Origin: Chelonoidis abingdonii
Taxonomy: Eukaryota; Chordata; Testudines; Testudinidae
Length of the DNA stretch: 64,000 bases
Direction: 5' to 3'
Assembly (NCBI RefSeq): GCF_003597395.2
Contig: NC_133772.1
Location: 143,603,222-143,667,221 of the forward strand
Shown here: positions 12,266 through 24,489 of the stretch, piece by piece
Numbering within the stretch: position 1 is the first letter of the stretch
How the letters are laid out: every line of letters begins with the position of its first letter
Translations under genes and position numbers: made by a program
The notes under the pieces: generated by a model
Told to the model about the DNA's origin: nothing
Databases searched by the model: none
What the model saw: the letters and a program-made list of their open reading frames with translations, nothing else

Positions 12266-12989
12266 CTAAGTCAGGAATAACTGAGTGGGGTATAAGTCAC
12301 TTTATTTAACAGTGAAAATAAGAACCAGCATTTTTAACTTGATTTGGTTTTTAGACTTGAAAATCTCTTAGGGAACATCTTATCTGTCACTTACAGACAT
12401 GATAATGAATTAGTGTCCCCACCTCAAGTCAGACATCTTATTCTTTGATCACTAATGCACAGTGTTTGCAAAATAATTTATTTCCCCATTTTTTCTCCGA
12501 AATGTGACAGGATTTTATGGCAACACTGTTTATAATTCACAGATTGAGAATCTAAAAAGTTCCCGGTGAAAAGCGTGTTAACAGTTCCACATAGACCAAG
12601 ACCCATGACCTTTATTTCTTATCTCACATCATGTCCATAAGTGAAATCAGTATGGGGGCCAATATTTATAGAAACACACTCTTCTACATGAGATATTTGT
12701 TCCTGCACTTAAAAAAAAGTAATGTTAGACATCCACAGAACAACACAAGTTCATTAAAAATTGACAACAGCATCATCATATACTTTTTAAATCAATGAGT
12801 AGCTTGTGTCATTTTTACTTATATGGTATCTGCATATTCTAATCATGAATTCTGGGAACCACAGAACCAAAACAGCAGGACTTTGACACACAGAATAATC
12901 AACAGACTCCTATTGCTATGAGGATACCAGGAAACAATGGAGTCATTTCCCCCCAAAAATGCATAAGAACGAAATAAGAATTTACTTAC

Positions 12990-13283
12990 ACTGCACAATG
13001 AGCTGCACCAATGCTTCTCTGGGTTTCACATTAAATCCATTGTACTGACTGGTCTGACATCTGTATGTTCCTGTCATCTCCCTAGACACATTCACTATCC
13101 TCAGTATTCCGTCATAGCTTTCCATCTGCATGGATCCATCTGGCATTGCAATCTCCTTATCAGCTCTGGACCAAAGAATTATAGGTTTGGGCTTTCCGGT
13201 CACCTGGCACTGTAGTTCTATAATGTCTCCTTCCCGGGTGACTAAAGGTGATTTTTCTTGTGGAACAGTCAGATTGGGCGGAA
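12990..13283 (-). CDS. MDGA2: MDGA2 internal exon encoding the next Ig domain (probably Ig5)
   Basis: This 294 bp exon continues the Ig exon at 26182-26511. The last base of that exon plus the first two here make a valine codon, giving [11 protein letters not shown] at the domain start. The Ig signature is a cysteine in ELQCQV, a tryptophan in [10 protein letters not shown], and the second cysteine in [12 protein letters not shown]. The usual DSGxYxC motif appears as EMTGTYRC. The exon ends ALVQLIVQ plus one base, then donor gtaagt (plus 12984-12989). The acceptor is a long pyrimidine tract ending gttgaag (plus 13284-13290). Phase 1-1, 98 codons, open throughout. The following exon, expected to begin with the rest of a tyrosine codon, is not in this window and must lie to the left. 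Domain number is inferred from the order of MDGA2 domains. Confidence 0.92.
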
Positions 13284-14554
13284 CTTCAACGGGAAAGGGG
13301 GGGGAAAAGAGAAGGATTCTTGGTTAGTATTTACAGGAAAAGTAGTTGCAGAAATGAAGAAAATATACAGTGCTTTCACTAGTATTTTCATGAGATGAAC
13401 TTCTGGTTACATGGCTTTCCAATGAAGTATGTTTGACCTTGCAAACTTGTTTTATCATAGAACTTACTACAGACCACGTATATAACACTCAAGTACTAAG
13501 GACAACATTCATGTTGGATTCAGAAATCAAAACAAACTTTACGAATTTAAGGAAAAAAATGCTGTCACGACATTACCAGCAGAGGCTTTTCTTAATGCAC
13601 ATTTTAAACCTACAACCAACCCTGGGAAGGAACATTTGAACAGTTTTTTCCAACAAGGGTCATGTAATTCCTTGACTAGGAGCATGGCATAACAATGATA
13701 AGAAGAGGTGGCCAATGAAATCAGTGCTAGTGTACAAAATACATGATAACATTTCCACTTTTCCCTAGACAGCTTGTTCCCACGTGAAACAGTCTACCGG
13801 GGAAGGTGGGAGATCAGAAGTAAGTGCAGTTTGTAACCATATTCTCCTGTCACCAGTCCAGTTTGTCCTAGGAGCCTATTAACATTCACCAGAGCAGCCC
13901 GCAGTTAGCCCCATTAGAGATGGCACTTCTGCCTCTGTACTTTATGTAGCTACTTTTGATAAGTACAGAGCACTAAGATCATCAAAGGCTTCAAAAGAAC
14001 ATTTTTGCCATGTTCAATTATCGTCGCAATCTCCTCATGCCTATATTCATTTTGTAACCCAGTTTTTTCTTCTCTCTTAGCCATGGGCTTAAAACAGCAC
14101 AAAATACAATTCCTGGAGTTGTGTGTGATTTCTAGACATGAACTGCCATATCTGGCACCACACAGTATTCTGTTTACTTCCATGGCTAACACCTCCGGGT
14201 GACAGCTTGCTTTGCAGTGGGTCCATTTAAATACAAACAAATGCAGTGTGAGGGGGGAAAACAACGTGATTGGGTGCAGAGCCATGCAATAAATACATTT
14301 ATTGAGTTTCATTTGCCTGCCCACCCTCAGGAGACTATCCACCCCATGGGACTTGTTCTAACGCTTCAAATCTCTCAGCAACTTCCAACACCCACCGCTT
14401 CCTTTTAATCAGCCTACCAGAGAAATATTGCTTCTTTCCCCCTAAAACATCGACTTTTCAAAAAAAATCTACCCTGCCCCCAGCCAGGACTGGCAAGATT
14501 CAGTCTTGCACCAAATCTTCTGTCCATAAAAATGTGTCGCATCCAAACTTTGCC

Positions 14555-14620
14555 TCAGTGAAGGGGGCTGGACTAGAGAGCCTACTGAGATCCCTTCCAG
14601 CCTTACATTTCTATGATTTG
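14555..14620 (+). mobile_element. CR1 3' end
   Basis: The string ggctggactagagagcctactgagatcccttccagccttacatttctatgattt is a CR1 3' terminus with its tail. Nothing of ORF2 remains upstream. Confidence 0.7.
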
Positions 14621-15704
14621 TTGCTTCTATCTCACAGCCCCGCGGGGCCAGAAGTGGGACCTTTGTACCGGTGAGAAGGGGAGACAGAGCCCCATCATCC
14701 CCCTGGGATCCAGCACTCATTTCTAGGCCTGCAATATCCTTTGGTATCAGACTTTAAAACAGCGTCATTTTCAGGCACAGCAACGCTCTTTTAGACTATT
14801 TCACAGGCTTTAGTAACACACTCTGAACCCTGCCCAGTGAGACATGCCATAACTGAGGCAAATTGGTTTTACAGAAGGATATAAAACAATGAACCTGTAC
14901 TGAAAAAGCAAATCTTTCTATAACACTGCTACAATATATTCTTGTGTAACAAGTGAGGCACACACCTACAACACAGGTGATGGTATTGGGCACAATGGCT
15001 TGATCGGGCATCATTTGGCAAATCCTGCATATCTCACTCAGAGCCTCGCTGGCCATGAGTACTGCAGTCATCCCAAGCTCACGGTGATGAAACCACGACA
15101 CCCCCTGCCCACGTTGTGTTCTTTCACTCACAGGCACACAGTGAGAGCTTGTGTATGCATATACATGCCTACATAGTTTGTTGTTCTGTCTGTTTGCTGT
15201 CAGGAGCAGGCTGAGCAAGCTGACATGAAATGAAGGTTTCTCACTCAAAAAGAACAGAGATGGAAATACAACGGCTTGAGAAAAATATATCTGACACCTT
15301 TCCCTTTACACCAAATGCCACATACCGACATGGGAGAAAGGGAGAAAAATAGCATGTAACTCATGGCACAGCTGTCCCCAGTCCCCATACCTGTTATAGC
15401 AATGGAGGGGGTGGGGGGCGGTACGACAGTGTCATTCCTCCATGGAATCACCATGGCACAAATGCTTCGCCCAAAAAGAGGAGGAAGAAAACACAAATGG
15501 AATTTCTGACTCAGCAGAAACAAAACAGCACTCCAAGAATAAATCTTTTTCAGATACAATATTTATCAGCACACTCAGACCACATCTCACTCTCCTCCTG
15601 CCCACAGACACTACTGCAGCAAGAACAACAGCAGTAAATGATTTGTCAGTAGAAGTCAGGCAAGTTAACAAAAGCAGCCCAGCCCCAACAAACACATCTG
15701 TGCC

Positions 15705-16360
15705 CAGAATCTCAGACCCACAGAAATGCAGGGCTGGAAGGGAACTCAAGAGACATCAGGTTGTCTAGCCAGAAACTGAAGCAGGACCAAGTAAACCTAG
15801 ACTATCCCTGACAGGTGTTTGTCCAGCCTGTTGTTAAAAACCTCGAATGATGAGGATTCCACAGTCCCCTGGTATGTAACCTAAATCTCCCTTGCTGCAG
15901 ATTGAGCCAATTATATTTCGCCCTACCTTCAGCAGATATGGAGAACAACTGATGACGGTCTTCTGTATAAATTATATATTTGTGATCCTTTCCTGTAGGA
16001 CTACGGCCTAGCCAGTTACACCTCATTCGGCACGTGATTTTTCCTTCCTAAATGTAGTACTTTGCAATTGTCTTTATTGAATTTCACCTTGTTGGTTTCA
16101 GACCAATTCTCCAGTGTGTCAATGTCATTTTAAATGATAATTCTGTCCACCAAGTTTTAGAGAACCCTCCCAGGTTAGTGTCATGTGCAAATTTGATAAG
16201 CATCATTTCAACTCTATTATCTCATTCATTAGAGAAAACAGTACATAGTACTGGATCCAAGGCAGACCCCTGTGGAACTCCAGTAGGTACATCCACCCAA
16301 TATGGCATGGAACCATTGATAACTAGTTCTACCCATCCTAGTTTGTGGCCTGTTTGGTGA
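15705..16360 (-). mobile_element. CR1 LINE copy, 3' part, minus strand
   Basis: It begins with the reverse complement of a CR1 tail (cccagaatctcagacccacagaaatgcagggctggaaggg) and continues through ORF2 C-terminal and palm-to-thumb text, readable on the minus strand as NWLNLQQGRF and neighbouring words. Later parts (ggcagacccctgtggaactccagtaggtac) match the CR1-type 'DPGVSLNDIT..'-like ORF2 segment in reverse. Stops and frameshifts are frequent, so it is old. Confidence 0.7.
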
Positions 16361-16494
16361 GTATTCCAAAGGTGGCTGAAGTATTTAATTTAAAGAGGCC
16401 AGAACAAAGTGGAAGAAAACAAAAGATATGAACATTTAGCTGGGCAATGATAGCCAAGAAGCATATGCAAAAGCATAAGAAAATTTACCCAAGA

Positions 16495-16605
16495 GATCTT
16501 AGATTTTAAGCTCAATAGGGACCATTTTTCGTGATGATTTTGTACAGCACCCAGCATAACGACATGCTGATCCCTGATTAGGGTTTCTAGATGATACCAC
16601 AATTG
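16495..16605 (+). mobile_element. L2-type LINE 3' tail
   Basis: Shows ttagattttaagctcaatagggacc then tgtacagcacccagcataacg and ctgattagggtttctagatgataccacaat, an L2-type 3' tail in forward orientation. Confidence 0.55.
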
Positions 16606-19600
16606 TCATTCATAGGAGCAAAGACGGATACAGGAGACTAGTTGCACAGAGTGCTGATGGCGAGGACAAGAAGCTTGTGTTCAATGCAGCTATCAAGAGG
16701 ACGCCAATGGAAAGATTTGGAGAGGGCACGAATGGAGTCAGAACAGTGTGCAAATTACTTGACCTCTATTTCAAGTGTCTAGTATGCACACATCACCCAT
16801 AGCATCCAAGGACATGAGTTTCAAAGCACTACTTGATTTATAGCAGCATTTTGCATGGACAGTTGGAGGACAGAGAACCCAAGAAACAAGGAGATTTTAG
16901 AGAAGGAGGTTGTAGAGCTCAAGGTAGGATATTACCTGCCCAGGATGCAGGATTTAGAGGTGGGGAGGGAGAAAAAAGGATAACATTCTGAAATGTTGTC
17001 GAATAAATGCTCAGGAATTAGTGACAGTCCAGATATGGAGGTGGGAGAGGATTATTACTTACACATCTCCACAGGTGTGCACAATGCTTTGCAGACATAT
17101 AAGAAGTCAGTCTGCATGAGTGGATAGCCTAATTAGGAGAGAGAGAGGTTGTGGCTCTGGGAGAGAGGGATAAAGTTCATAAGTATTTGATGCATGTAAA
17201 CACCAAGAAGGGACTAGGCTATGTAGAGTGGGCCACTGGAAATTGAACTAGTAAGGATGGATGAAGTCAGGCAAAGGAATGTTTGGGCTGTGCTTCAGGA
17301 AGTAACCCCAAACTGAGATTAGACTGAGTTAATCTGCCAAGAGAATTGACGGAAGCCCCTCACACGCGCCATTTAAAACTATACCGCTCAAGGCACTAAA
17401 GAACATTGAAGGGAACTACATTGCTGGGCCAGGGAGATAAGAGGCCCCCTTATTTAGGGCTTTACATTCTCCAATTTCTACAAAGGTCAAAGGTGATGTT
17501 CAGGACATCTAAGGTGTATCCCCTGCCATAGGTGGCTTTGCAACAGATTCAGAGTTCATGGCAAAGACAAAAAAAAACTGCTTTGGGGAGACGGTTACCA
17601 AGAGGCCTGGATGGTTACCAAGGTGACAGCCATCCAAGATGGTCTGTGAAAGGCAGCCTCAGAGCGACCTCATTAAGCTTTAGTAAGGCAGCCATTAATC
17701 ATCATTAGGGACCTTCTCTTTCTTAATGCACCATCTCCTGGAAGAAGAGTGAAATTGTTTACCAACCCATACTGTGTGTTTGTCTTCAAACAACTGTTTG
17801 GAGAAACCCGGAAGGGGATTTAGAAGATATCTTGAGAATGGGCAAAAGAAGAGTTGGTATCTGGACAGCTAGTGAGACTGCCAGTTCTGCCAAAAGGGAT
17901 TGCTTTCAAAAGATGTAAACTTTTGAACCTTTCAGTCACTTTTCCTTTCTTCTTCTCGGGAAGTAAGCTGAGAAGATCTTATGTAGTTTAGCTTAAGTAA
18001 AGTGTAAATCCAGAGGTATCAAGCAACACAAAGGTGTAGACAGATAAAGAGGTTGTAGAGCCTACACACCCAGGCCAATTTCATTCAAGGGTCAGGGATG
18101 GAGTTGTCTGCTTCCATCAAGTTGTGTTGCAGTCAGCCTGTGGTGTTCAAACAAGACCAAGGAGGAGATGAGAGTCAGAGAAGATGTGGGTCAGTGAGAT
18201 CTGCTATGATAGCAGCTCATCATCATCGCCTTCTGCAGTAGCACAAAGGCAGGGAGACGTGTCACCACACAAACTGCATTGTAACATGTATAAGGGGCAG
18301 CTCAGTCCACAAATAAAGAATAAAAGTTCTGTACACATTCGATATCAAGTAGTCATAAAAAGAATGCATTTTAAAGCAACCCCCAGTTTCTTTTTCTCCT
18401 CATGAATTTATTGCTTGCAATGATAAGCATTCAATGGATGATGTCTCCAAAAATCAATTTACTCCAATAATAAATATGTCATTTGTTTCCTCCAGAACCC
18501 ATTTGACGCTGTTAGACTTCTTATAAAGTATCACTGTTGGACAATGCTTGTGGCTTACAAATGTCTTAATTATCCCACTAATTATACCAAAGAATGCTCT
18601 TTGTCATCATGGAAATAGACACTCCTGTGATTTTAATAAACAATTTGAACTAAAATGAAGATAATTCTTTCATGTGTTGTCAAAGGCAGAATGAGATGAC
18701 CAGCAAACAGAATGCTTCATCAATAGATCAGGGCCCCAAGTTCTAATGAACGAATGAGGTTTAATTAGCAAATTCTTTAGTAGATAATTGATCAGTTTAA
18801 AAGGGAAGCCCTCTCAACAGATTATCACAGGGAAGATTTGTGGCTTGATGGTCTACTGATACATTCTTGCACTTTATGAGTTACTCTGCCAGTTCGCATT
18901 AATGTGTTTGTCTGGAAAATATGAGTCTCATTCTACAGTCCCATCAAAAGGAGTGACACTAGTGAACTCTGATCAGGCCAACACTGGACCCGTTGTCCCA
19001 TCCACGTTGTGCTCTATTCCTGGGCTTCACAGCCGCAGAACTAGGATGTTTCCTAAGAGGATACTTCTGCTTCAGCTTCTGCAGCAGTGGTCAGGCAAAG
19101 TTCAGTCCAGCTGCACACAGCTGGCCAAGCCTGCCAGTTTCAGAGCCAGGGATTTGAGAAGATGTGCCCTCTTTTTTTACCACTGCAAGACGGGCCCTTA
19201 TCTTTAAGCTGTCCAATGGCCTGGGCTGAGCATATTCAAGAAGTTCGCCTAATGTTCTGGAACGAACTTCACTCCTCTGACAAAATGGGATTTTGTACTA
19301 TAAAAGCAAAGCTCACTGGTATAGGAGAAGCACTTTCTCGCCAGCAGATCCAAGGCTGTGGAACCAACTCCCCACTGGAACTAGGGATCACCAGAAATCT
19401 CACTGCTAAGTGTGCTTCTTCTCCTGCCTTCTCTAATGGAAATACACAGCATCATGGGCATTTAAAAGCAAAACCCTGCCAAAGTAAAACACAACGGTGC
19501 ATGAACAATTCTCCTAAGAGGATGAGAGAGAACAAACCACATGAGACAGATGTTTTGGTTTGGTTTTGATTTTTCCCCAAAAAAGATTAGTAGTGATTGG

Positions 19601-19629
19601 ATGTCTAATATAGTGAATGCCAGTGAAAA

Positions 19630-19857
19630 TTAGATAAGATCAGAGGCTAAAATAAGGAAAGAACAAGTTAAAAATTACTAAGACAAATTAGTTGTCTTCA
19701 TGTCACCAGGACCTGATGAAATACATCCTAGAATACTCAAGGAGCTGACTGAGGAGATATCTGAGCCATTAGCAATTATCTTTGAAAAGTCATGGAAGAT
19801 GGGAGAGATTCCAGAAGACTGGAAAAGGGCAACTATATTGCCAATCAATAAGAACGG
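19630..19857 (+). mobile_element. CR1-type LINE, RT start, left piece of a split copy
   Basis: Encodes the first RT block: SPGPDEIHPRILKELTEE, then KSWKMGEIPEDWKRATILPI. It stops abruptly inside the ILPIYKKGNK segment. The continuation (IYKTGNKDNTGKYRPLSL) is at 21908-22050, so this is the left part of a CR1 split by about 2 kb of other LINE sequence. Confidence 0.8.
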
Positions 19858-20260
19858 TCATAAGGGGTCAGACCAAAGGTCCATCTAGCCCAGTATCCGG
19901 TCTTCCAACAGTGGCCAATGCCAGGTGCCCCAGAGGGAATGAACAGAACAGTTAATCATCAAGTGATCCATCCCCTGTCACCCATTCCCAGCTTCTGGCA
20001 AACAGAGGCTAGGGACACCATCCCTGCCTATCCCGGGTAACAGCCATTGGGACGGGCCTATCCTTCATGAATATATCCAGTTCTTTTTTAACCCTGCTAT
20101 ACTCTTGGCCTTCACAACATCCTCTGGCAAGGAGTTTCACAGGTTCACTGTGCATTGTGTGAAGAAATACTTCCTTTTGTTTTAAACCTGCTGCCTATTA
20201 ATTTCTTTGGGTGACCCCTAATTCTTGTGTTATGAGTGCAATAGGCATAGTTTGACTTCT
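19858..20260 (-). mobile_element. CR1-type LINE 3' end, minus strand
   Basis: Plus text gggtcagaccaaaggtccatctagcccagtatc is the reverse complement of a CR1-family 3' tail (dispersed also at 46440-46540 and 60670-60795). On the minus strand the region reads as the ORF2 end (GKKYFFTQ-like, then WNSLPEDV-like text, broken). It sits inside the split CR1. Confidence 0.65.
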
Positions 20261-20639
20261 ATTTGGGGAGGAGGCAGCTCCAGTCAGGCTAACGGGGATG
20301 CACATGTGTGTGGGATGGATTCCATGCCTGCTAAAGAGGTGCCATTTCAGATTAGGCGGGGGAGGGCTTTATTTGTGATTCTAGTGGCTACTTAAGTAAC
20401 TGAAAACTCCAAGTTTTTTGTTTATTTGTCTGGGTTCCTCCCACGCCCCCCCAGATAATAACTTGGAAATTATCTGAGAGGAGCATTGTATCTAATTCTG
20501 ATATCAAGAAAGAAAATTAAATAAATATTAAACCTAGTTAACTCTAATACTAACATGTTCAGACACCTTGTGGCAAGTCACTGAAGGAACACTGGTTAGG
20601 TTTAAAATTGTAATGTCTATTCTTACTCAGATACTCTTA

Positions 20640-21840
20640 CTAAAGTCAAAAGGGACCATCATGATTGTGTATCTGACCTTCCGCACATCGCAGGACACAA
20701 AAATTCACCCACTCGCTCCTGTAATAGACCCCTAACCTCTGGCTGAGTTACTGAAGTCCTCAAATCATGGTTTTAAGACTTCAAGTTACAGAGAATTCAC
20801 CATTTACACTAGTTTGAACCTACAAGTGACACATGCCCCACGCTTCAGAGAAAGGCAAAAAAATCCCAGGGTCTCTGCCAATCTGACCCAGGGAAAAAAT
20901 CCTTCCCAACCCCAAATATGGTGATCAGTTAGATCCTGAGCATGTGGGCAAGAACTACCAGGCAGATACCTTGGAAAGAATTCTCTGTAGTAACTCAGTG
21001 TCCTCCCCATCTACTGTCCCCATCTAACACTGGGGATTTTTGCTACAGTCGATCGCCAATGGCCCGCATGTCATTGTAGGCAGTCCTGTCACACCATCCC
21101 CTCCATACATTTACCAAGCTCAGTCTTGAAGCCAGTTAATTTTTTTGCCCCCACTGCTCACCATGGGAGGCTGCTGCAGAACTTCACTCCTCCGGTGGTT
21201 AGAAACCGTTGCCTAAGTTCAAGTCTAAACTTGCCGATGGCCAATTTATATCCATTTACTCTGGGGTCCACATCGGCACTTAACTTAAATAACTCCTCTC
21301 CCTCTCTGGTATTTATCCCTCTGATGTATTTATAGAGAGCGATCAGATCTCCCCTCAGCCTGTTTTGGTTCGGCTAAACAAGCCAAGTTCTTGGAGTCTC
21401 CTCTGTTAGAGTAGATTCTCCATTCCTTGGATCTTCCTAGTAGCCCTCCTCTGTACTTGTTCCAGTTTGAATTCATCTTTCTTAAACATGGGAGACCAGA
21501 ACTGCACACAGTATTCCAGATGAAGTCTCACTGTGCCTTGTATAACAGTAACAACACTTTCCTGTCTCTACTGGAAATATCTCGCCTAATGATCCTAGGA
21601 CTGCATTAGACTTTTTTCATGGTCACATCATATTGACAGCTCATAGTCATCCTGTGATCAACCAGTACACCCAGATCTTTCTTCTCCACTGTCACTTCCA
21701 AATAATAAGTCCCCAGTTTATAGCAAAGATTCTTGCTGTTAGTCCCTAAATGCATGATCTTGCATTTTGCTCTATTAAATATCATCCCGTTTCTATTATT
21801 CCAATTTACAAGGTCATCCAGATCTTCTTGCATACTCAGG
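20640..21840 (-). mobile_element. CR1-type LINE 3' half, minus strand
   Basis: The minus strand encodes LDDLVNWNNRNGMIFNRAKC then KIMHLGTN and EKKDLGVLVDHRMTMSCQYD (21606-21833), which is the RT-distal ORF2 segment. The 3' UTR side (20804-21010) translates to LSYYREFFPRYLPG and DHHIWGWEGFFP, matching the plus copy at 24686-24943 (LSYHREFFPGCLAG and DRHLWGWEGIFP). The two are therefore the same family. It is 5'-truncated. Confidence 0.8.
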
Positions 21841-21907
21841 CTAACTGCCTGAAGCTTGCAGTTTGGGGAGGGAGGTGCCCCCTGTGACTCCCCAAACTCC
21901 GCCCATG

Positions 21908-22054
21908 TGCCAATCTATAAAACAGGAAATAAGGACAACACAGGGAAATACAGACCACTCAGCTTAACTTCAGTATCTGGGAAGATAATTTAATTGAGCA
22001 AATAATTAAGCAATCAATTTGCGAACAGTAAGACGATAATAAGGTCATAAGTAA
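21908..22054 (+). mobile_element. Middle piece of the split CR1
   Basis: Continues the RT of the piece at 19630-19857: IYKTGNKDNTGKYRPLSL. It is then cut at 22054 by a PLE insertion and resumes at 22384. The first 19 bases (tgccaatctataaaacagg) resemble the last 19 of the left piece (tgccaatcaataagaacgg) at 15 positions. Confidence 0.7.
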
Positions 22055-22383
22055 AGGTGACAAAGAGTCCTGTGGCACTTTATAGACTAACAGATGTACT
22101 GGAGCATGAGCTTTCATGGGTGAATACCCACTTCATCGGATGCATGTAGTGGAAATTTCCAGGGGCAGATATATATATGCAAGCAAGAAGCAGNAAACCA
22201 AGGGAGGAGAAACTGGTTCTGTAGTTGGCAAGCCATTCACAGTCTTTGTTTAATCCTGAGCTGATGGTGTCAAATTTGCAGATGAACTGAAGCTCAGCAG
22301 TTTTTCTTTGAAGTCTGGTCCTGAAGTTTTTTTGCTGCAGGATGGCTTCCTTTAAATCTGCTATTGTGTGTCCAGGGAGACTG
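22055..22383 (-). mobile_element. 5'-truncated Penelope-like element inserted in a CR1
   Basis: On the minus strand it encodes the PLE C-terminal extension: LQRKTAELQFICKFDTI then SGLNKDCEWLANYRTSF. It ends in the non-coding terminus tcatgctccagtacatctgttagtctataaagtgccacaggactctttgtca. It is flanked by a 14 bp duplication, aaggtcataagtaa at 22041-22054 and aaggtgataagtaa at 22384-22397 (one mismatch). Base 22194 is n. No GIY-YIG or RT remains. Confidence 0.9.
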
Positions 22384-22516
22384 AAGGTGATAAGTAACAG
22401 TCAGCATGGATTTGTCAAGAAAAAATCATGGCAAACCAACCTGATAGATTTCTTTGACAGAGTGTCAAGCCTTGTGGACAGGGAGGAAGCAGTGGACATG
22501 GTACATCTTGAATTTA
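22384..22516 (+). mobile_element. Right piece of the split CR1
   Basis: Encodes NSQHGFVKKKSWQTNLIDFF and EEAVDMVHLEFSK, the RT block that follows the middle piece. It ends where a fold-back DNA element begins near 22517. Confidence 0.75.
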
Positions 22517-22760
22517 GTAAGGACTTGTCTACACTGGCACTTCATAGCGCTTCAACTTTCTCACTCGGAGTGTGAAAAAACACCCCTAGGAACGATGCGA
22601 GTTTCAGCGCTGTAAAGTGCCAGAGTAGACAGTGCATCAGCGTTGGGAGCTATTCCCCTCGTGGAGTGATTTTTTTCATGGCGCTGGCAGAGCTCTCTCC
22701 CAGTGCTGGTGCCACGACTACACAGCCACATTAAAGCGCTGCTCAGGTCAGGAGTGTTTT
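22517..22760. mobile_element. Fold-back DNA element with gtctacactggcac arms
   Basis: The text cttgtctacactggcacttcatagcgctt at the left pairs with gcgctgtaaagtgccagagtagacag near 22600-22628. A further GC-rich stretch with gcgctggcagagctctctcccagtgctgg and ending gccacattaaagcgctgctcagg follows. It resembles a non-autonomous reptile DNA transposon cut into a CR1 reading frame. Right boundary uncertain. Confidence 0.5.
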
Positions 22761-24489
22761 TTAGGAGATGCAGGTCAACTGTTTAATTTGCATCAGAATT
22801 GGATTTGGGAATCTAAATGGTTTAGGATCACATAGATCTGGAAAGGTAATGGCTTTGGCCCATTACCACTGAATCTTTAAAACTACGCTTGTCCTGCAGA
22901 AAGGGAGGGTCTTTAATTTCACAAACACCCAATGAAATTCTCTCCTGATGCACAATTGGAATTTTAAAAGCTCCAGAAATGTGTCATGTCCCCTTGTCCT
23001 GTTACCCATTTCTGACTGGTGGGAGGCTGAAACAGCACATCCCATGAAAGTTAGCTTCAGCAAACTCTTCCCTTCTTTGCAATGCAGCGCATGAGGTTTT
23101 GTGTCCTCCCCTTTCGACAGCAGTGGGAATCCTGCCAGAGTAAGGAATGCAGGATGATGTCCAAAGTCAGATAATTGATAAACAGCAAGATGTCTAGGAC
23201 AGCAATGCGCAGTTCTGGCACTTGGACAATGTGTTTGTGCATGGACCTTATGTTCATCGCTATCACAGCAGTTATGAATCTTGATGAATCACTAATGACC
23301 TTCAAATTCAGATTGAAACACTTTCAAGCTTCCCGTAATTGGATGATGAAGTCATACAAATAGACAATGTCTTTTAAGACATTAAGGAAGACTGGTTCTG
23401 AATTATAATTTTTCCTCCCTCTTTCTGTTTGTCTTGCATGTTACGGGAGAGTGAACCTAAGTACTGACATAATTCATCACTGCCTGCAGAAATTATGAAA
23501 AGCTTACAGGGATGGTCATCTGATGGATGCTTCTCAGTTATCCCAGTACTGTTCCAGATGATACTATGGCAAGTAAAGATAACACAGTGGGAACTTTCTG
23601 CTAGAGAGGTAACACATGAGTGCACAGAATGTCATTCTCCCACATGCATCCATCAGACCCAACCTTAATTTTGCCAGCTAACAATCTTCTCTCTCTTTCC
23701 ATTTCACTCTTGTCCTGTTTGGTGAGATGAGCACTGCTAAGCTGTACAACTGGAGTGCACGCTACACTACATCGTAAGCGCAGTCTCTGTCTTCACTGCC
23801 TTTGTGATAAATAAACATGTAGATAGACATTAGCAATCCAAGTATCGGAATCACTGACTGTTTTGTCTGTAAATCTGTGCTTCACTTCAGGTTTCACTTG
23901 GCATAAGATTTTGGCTAAAGACAGAAACTGATGGGGGGGTTGCCTTTGAACAATGAAAACAGAGAGATTTCTAGAATGGGGTTTTGAGCTCTGATGACCC
24001 TAAAATGTCTGTACAGTTGAACGGTGTTTTGCTGGGCATGGCAGATAATAAAACCAACTGCGTGAGTACTAATCACATACTCCTGTGCACCCTGATTCTC
24101 CAATCAGACCCACATGGGTAGAAGCTCCTGATAGGATGGACCCAAATGCAGGATGAGAGCCATGCCCAGTACAGATCACGTGTGAAACAAAACCCAAACA
24201 GAACCCTGATTGCTGGGTATGATGGTTGCAGAGGAGCGGATGGAATTTTTCCATGGGAGGTGGGTGAGGGGGAGATGAATCTTCCACGTCTTTGTCAGAG
24301 CCAGCCCAATTTCAGCTACCTGGATAAGGCCTCTGGAGAGGAGGATCTGACCACCTCACAATCATTAAATGTGTATATACACTCAGCATCTCACTGGGAG
24401 GCAGGGAAGTGCTATTAGGCCCATTTTACCGAGGAGATTAAATAAGCCTTTTAGAAACTGGGCAGCACGTTTATCTGCGCGTGGCAGGG

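Larger units (their letters stand above)
1..12989 (-). other. MDGA2: MDGA2 intron downstream of the Ig5 exon (left part)
   Basis: Downstream intron on the coding strand; the next exon is beyond the left edge. Apart from the elements listed separately, I see nothing recognisable in 2300-2760, 2910-5825, 6130-6720, 7480-8615, 9250-10200, 10700-12180 and 12300-12985. The 3200-4420 stretch has the look of an old LTR, with a run of A-rich leader-like sequence, but I could not find its ends. No coding sequence with domain character is present. Confidence 0.75.
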
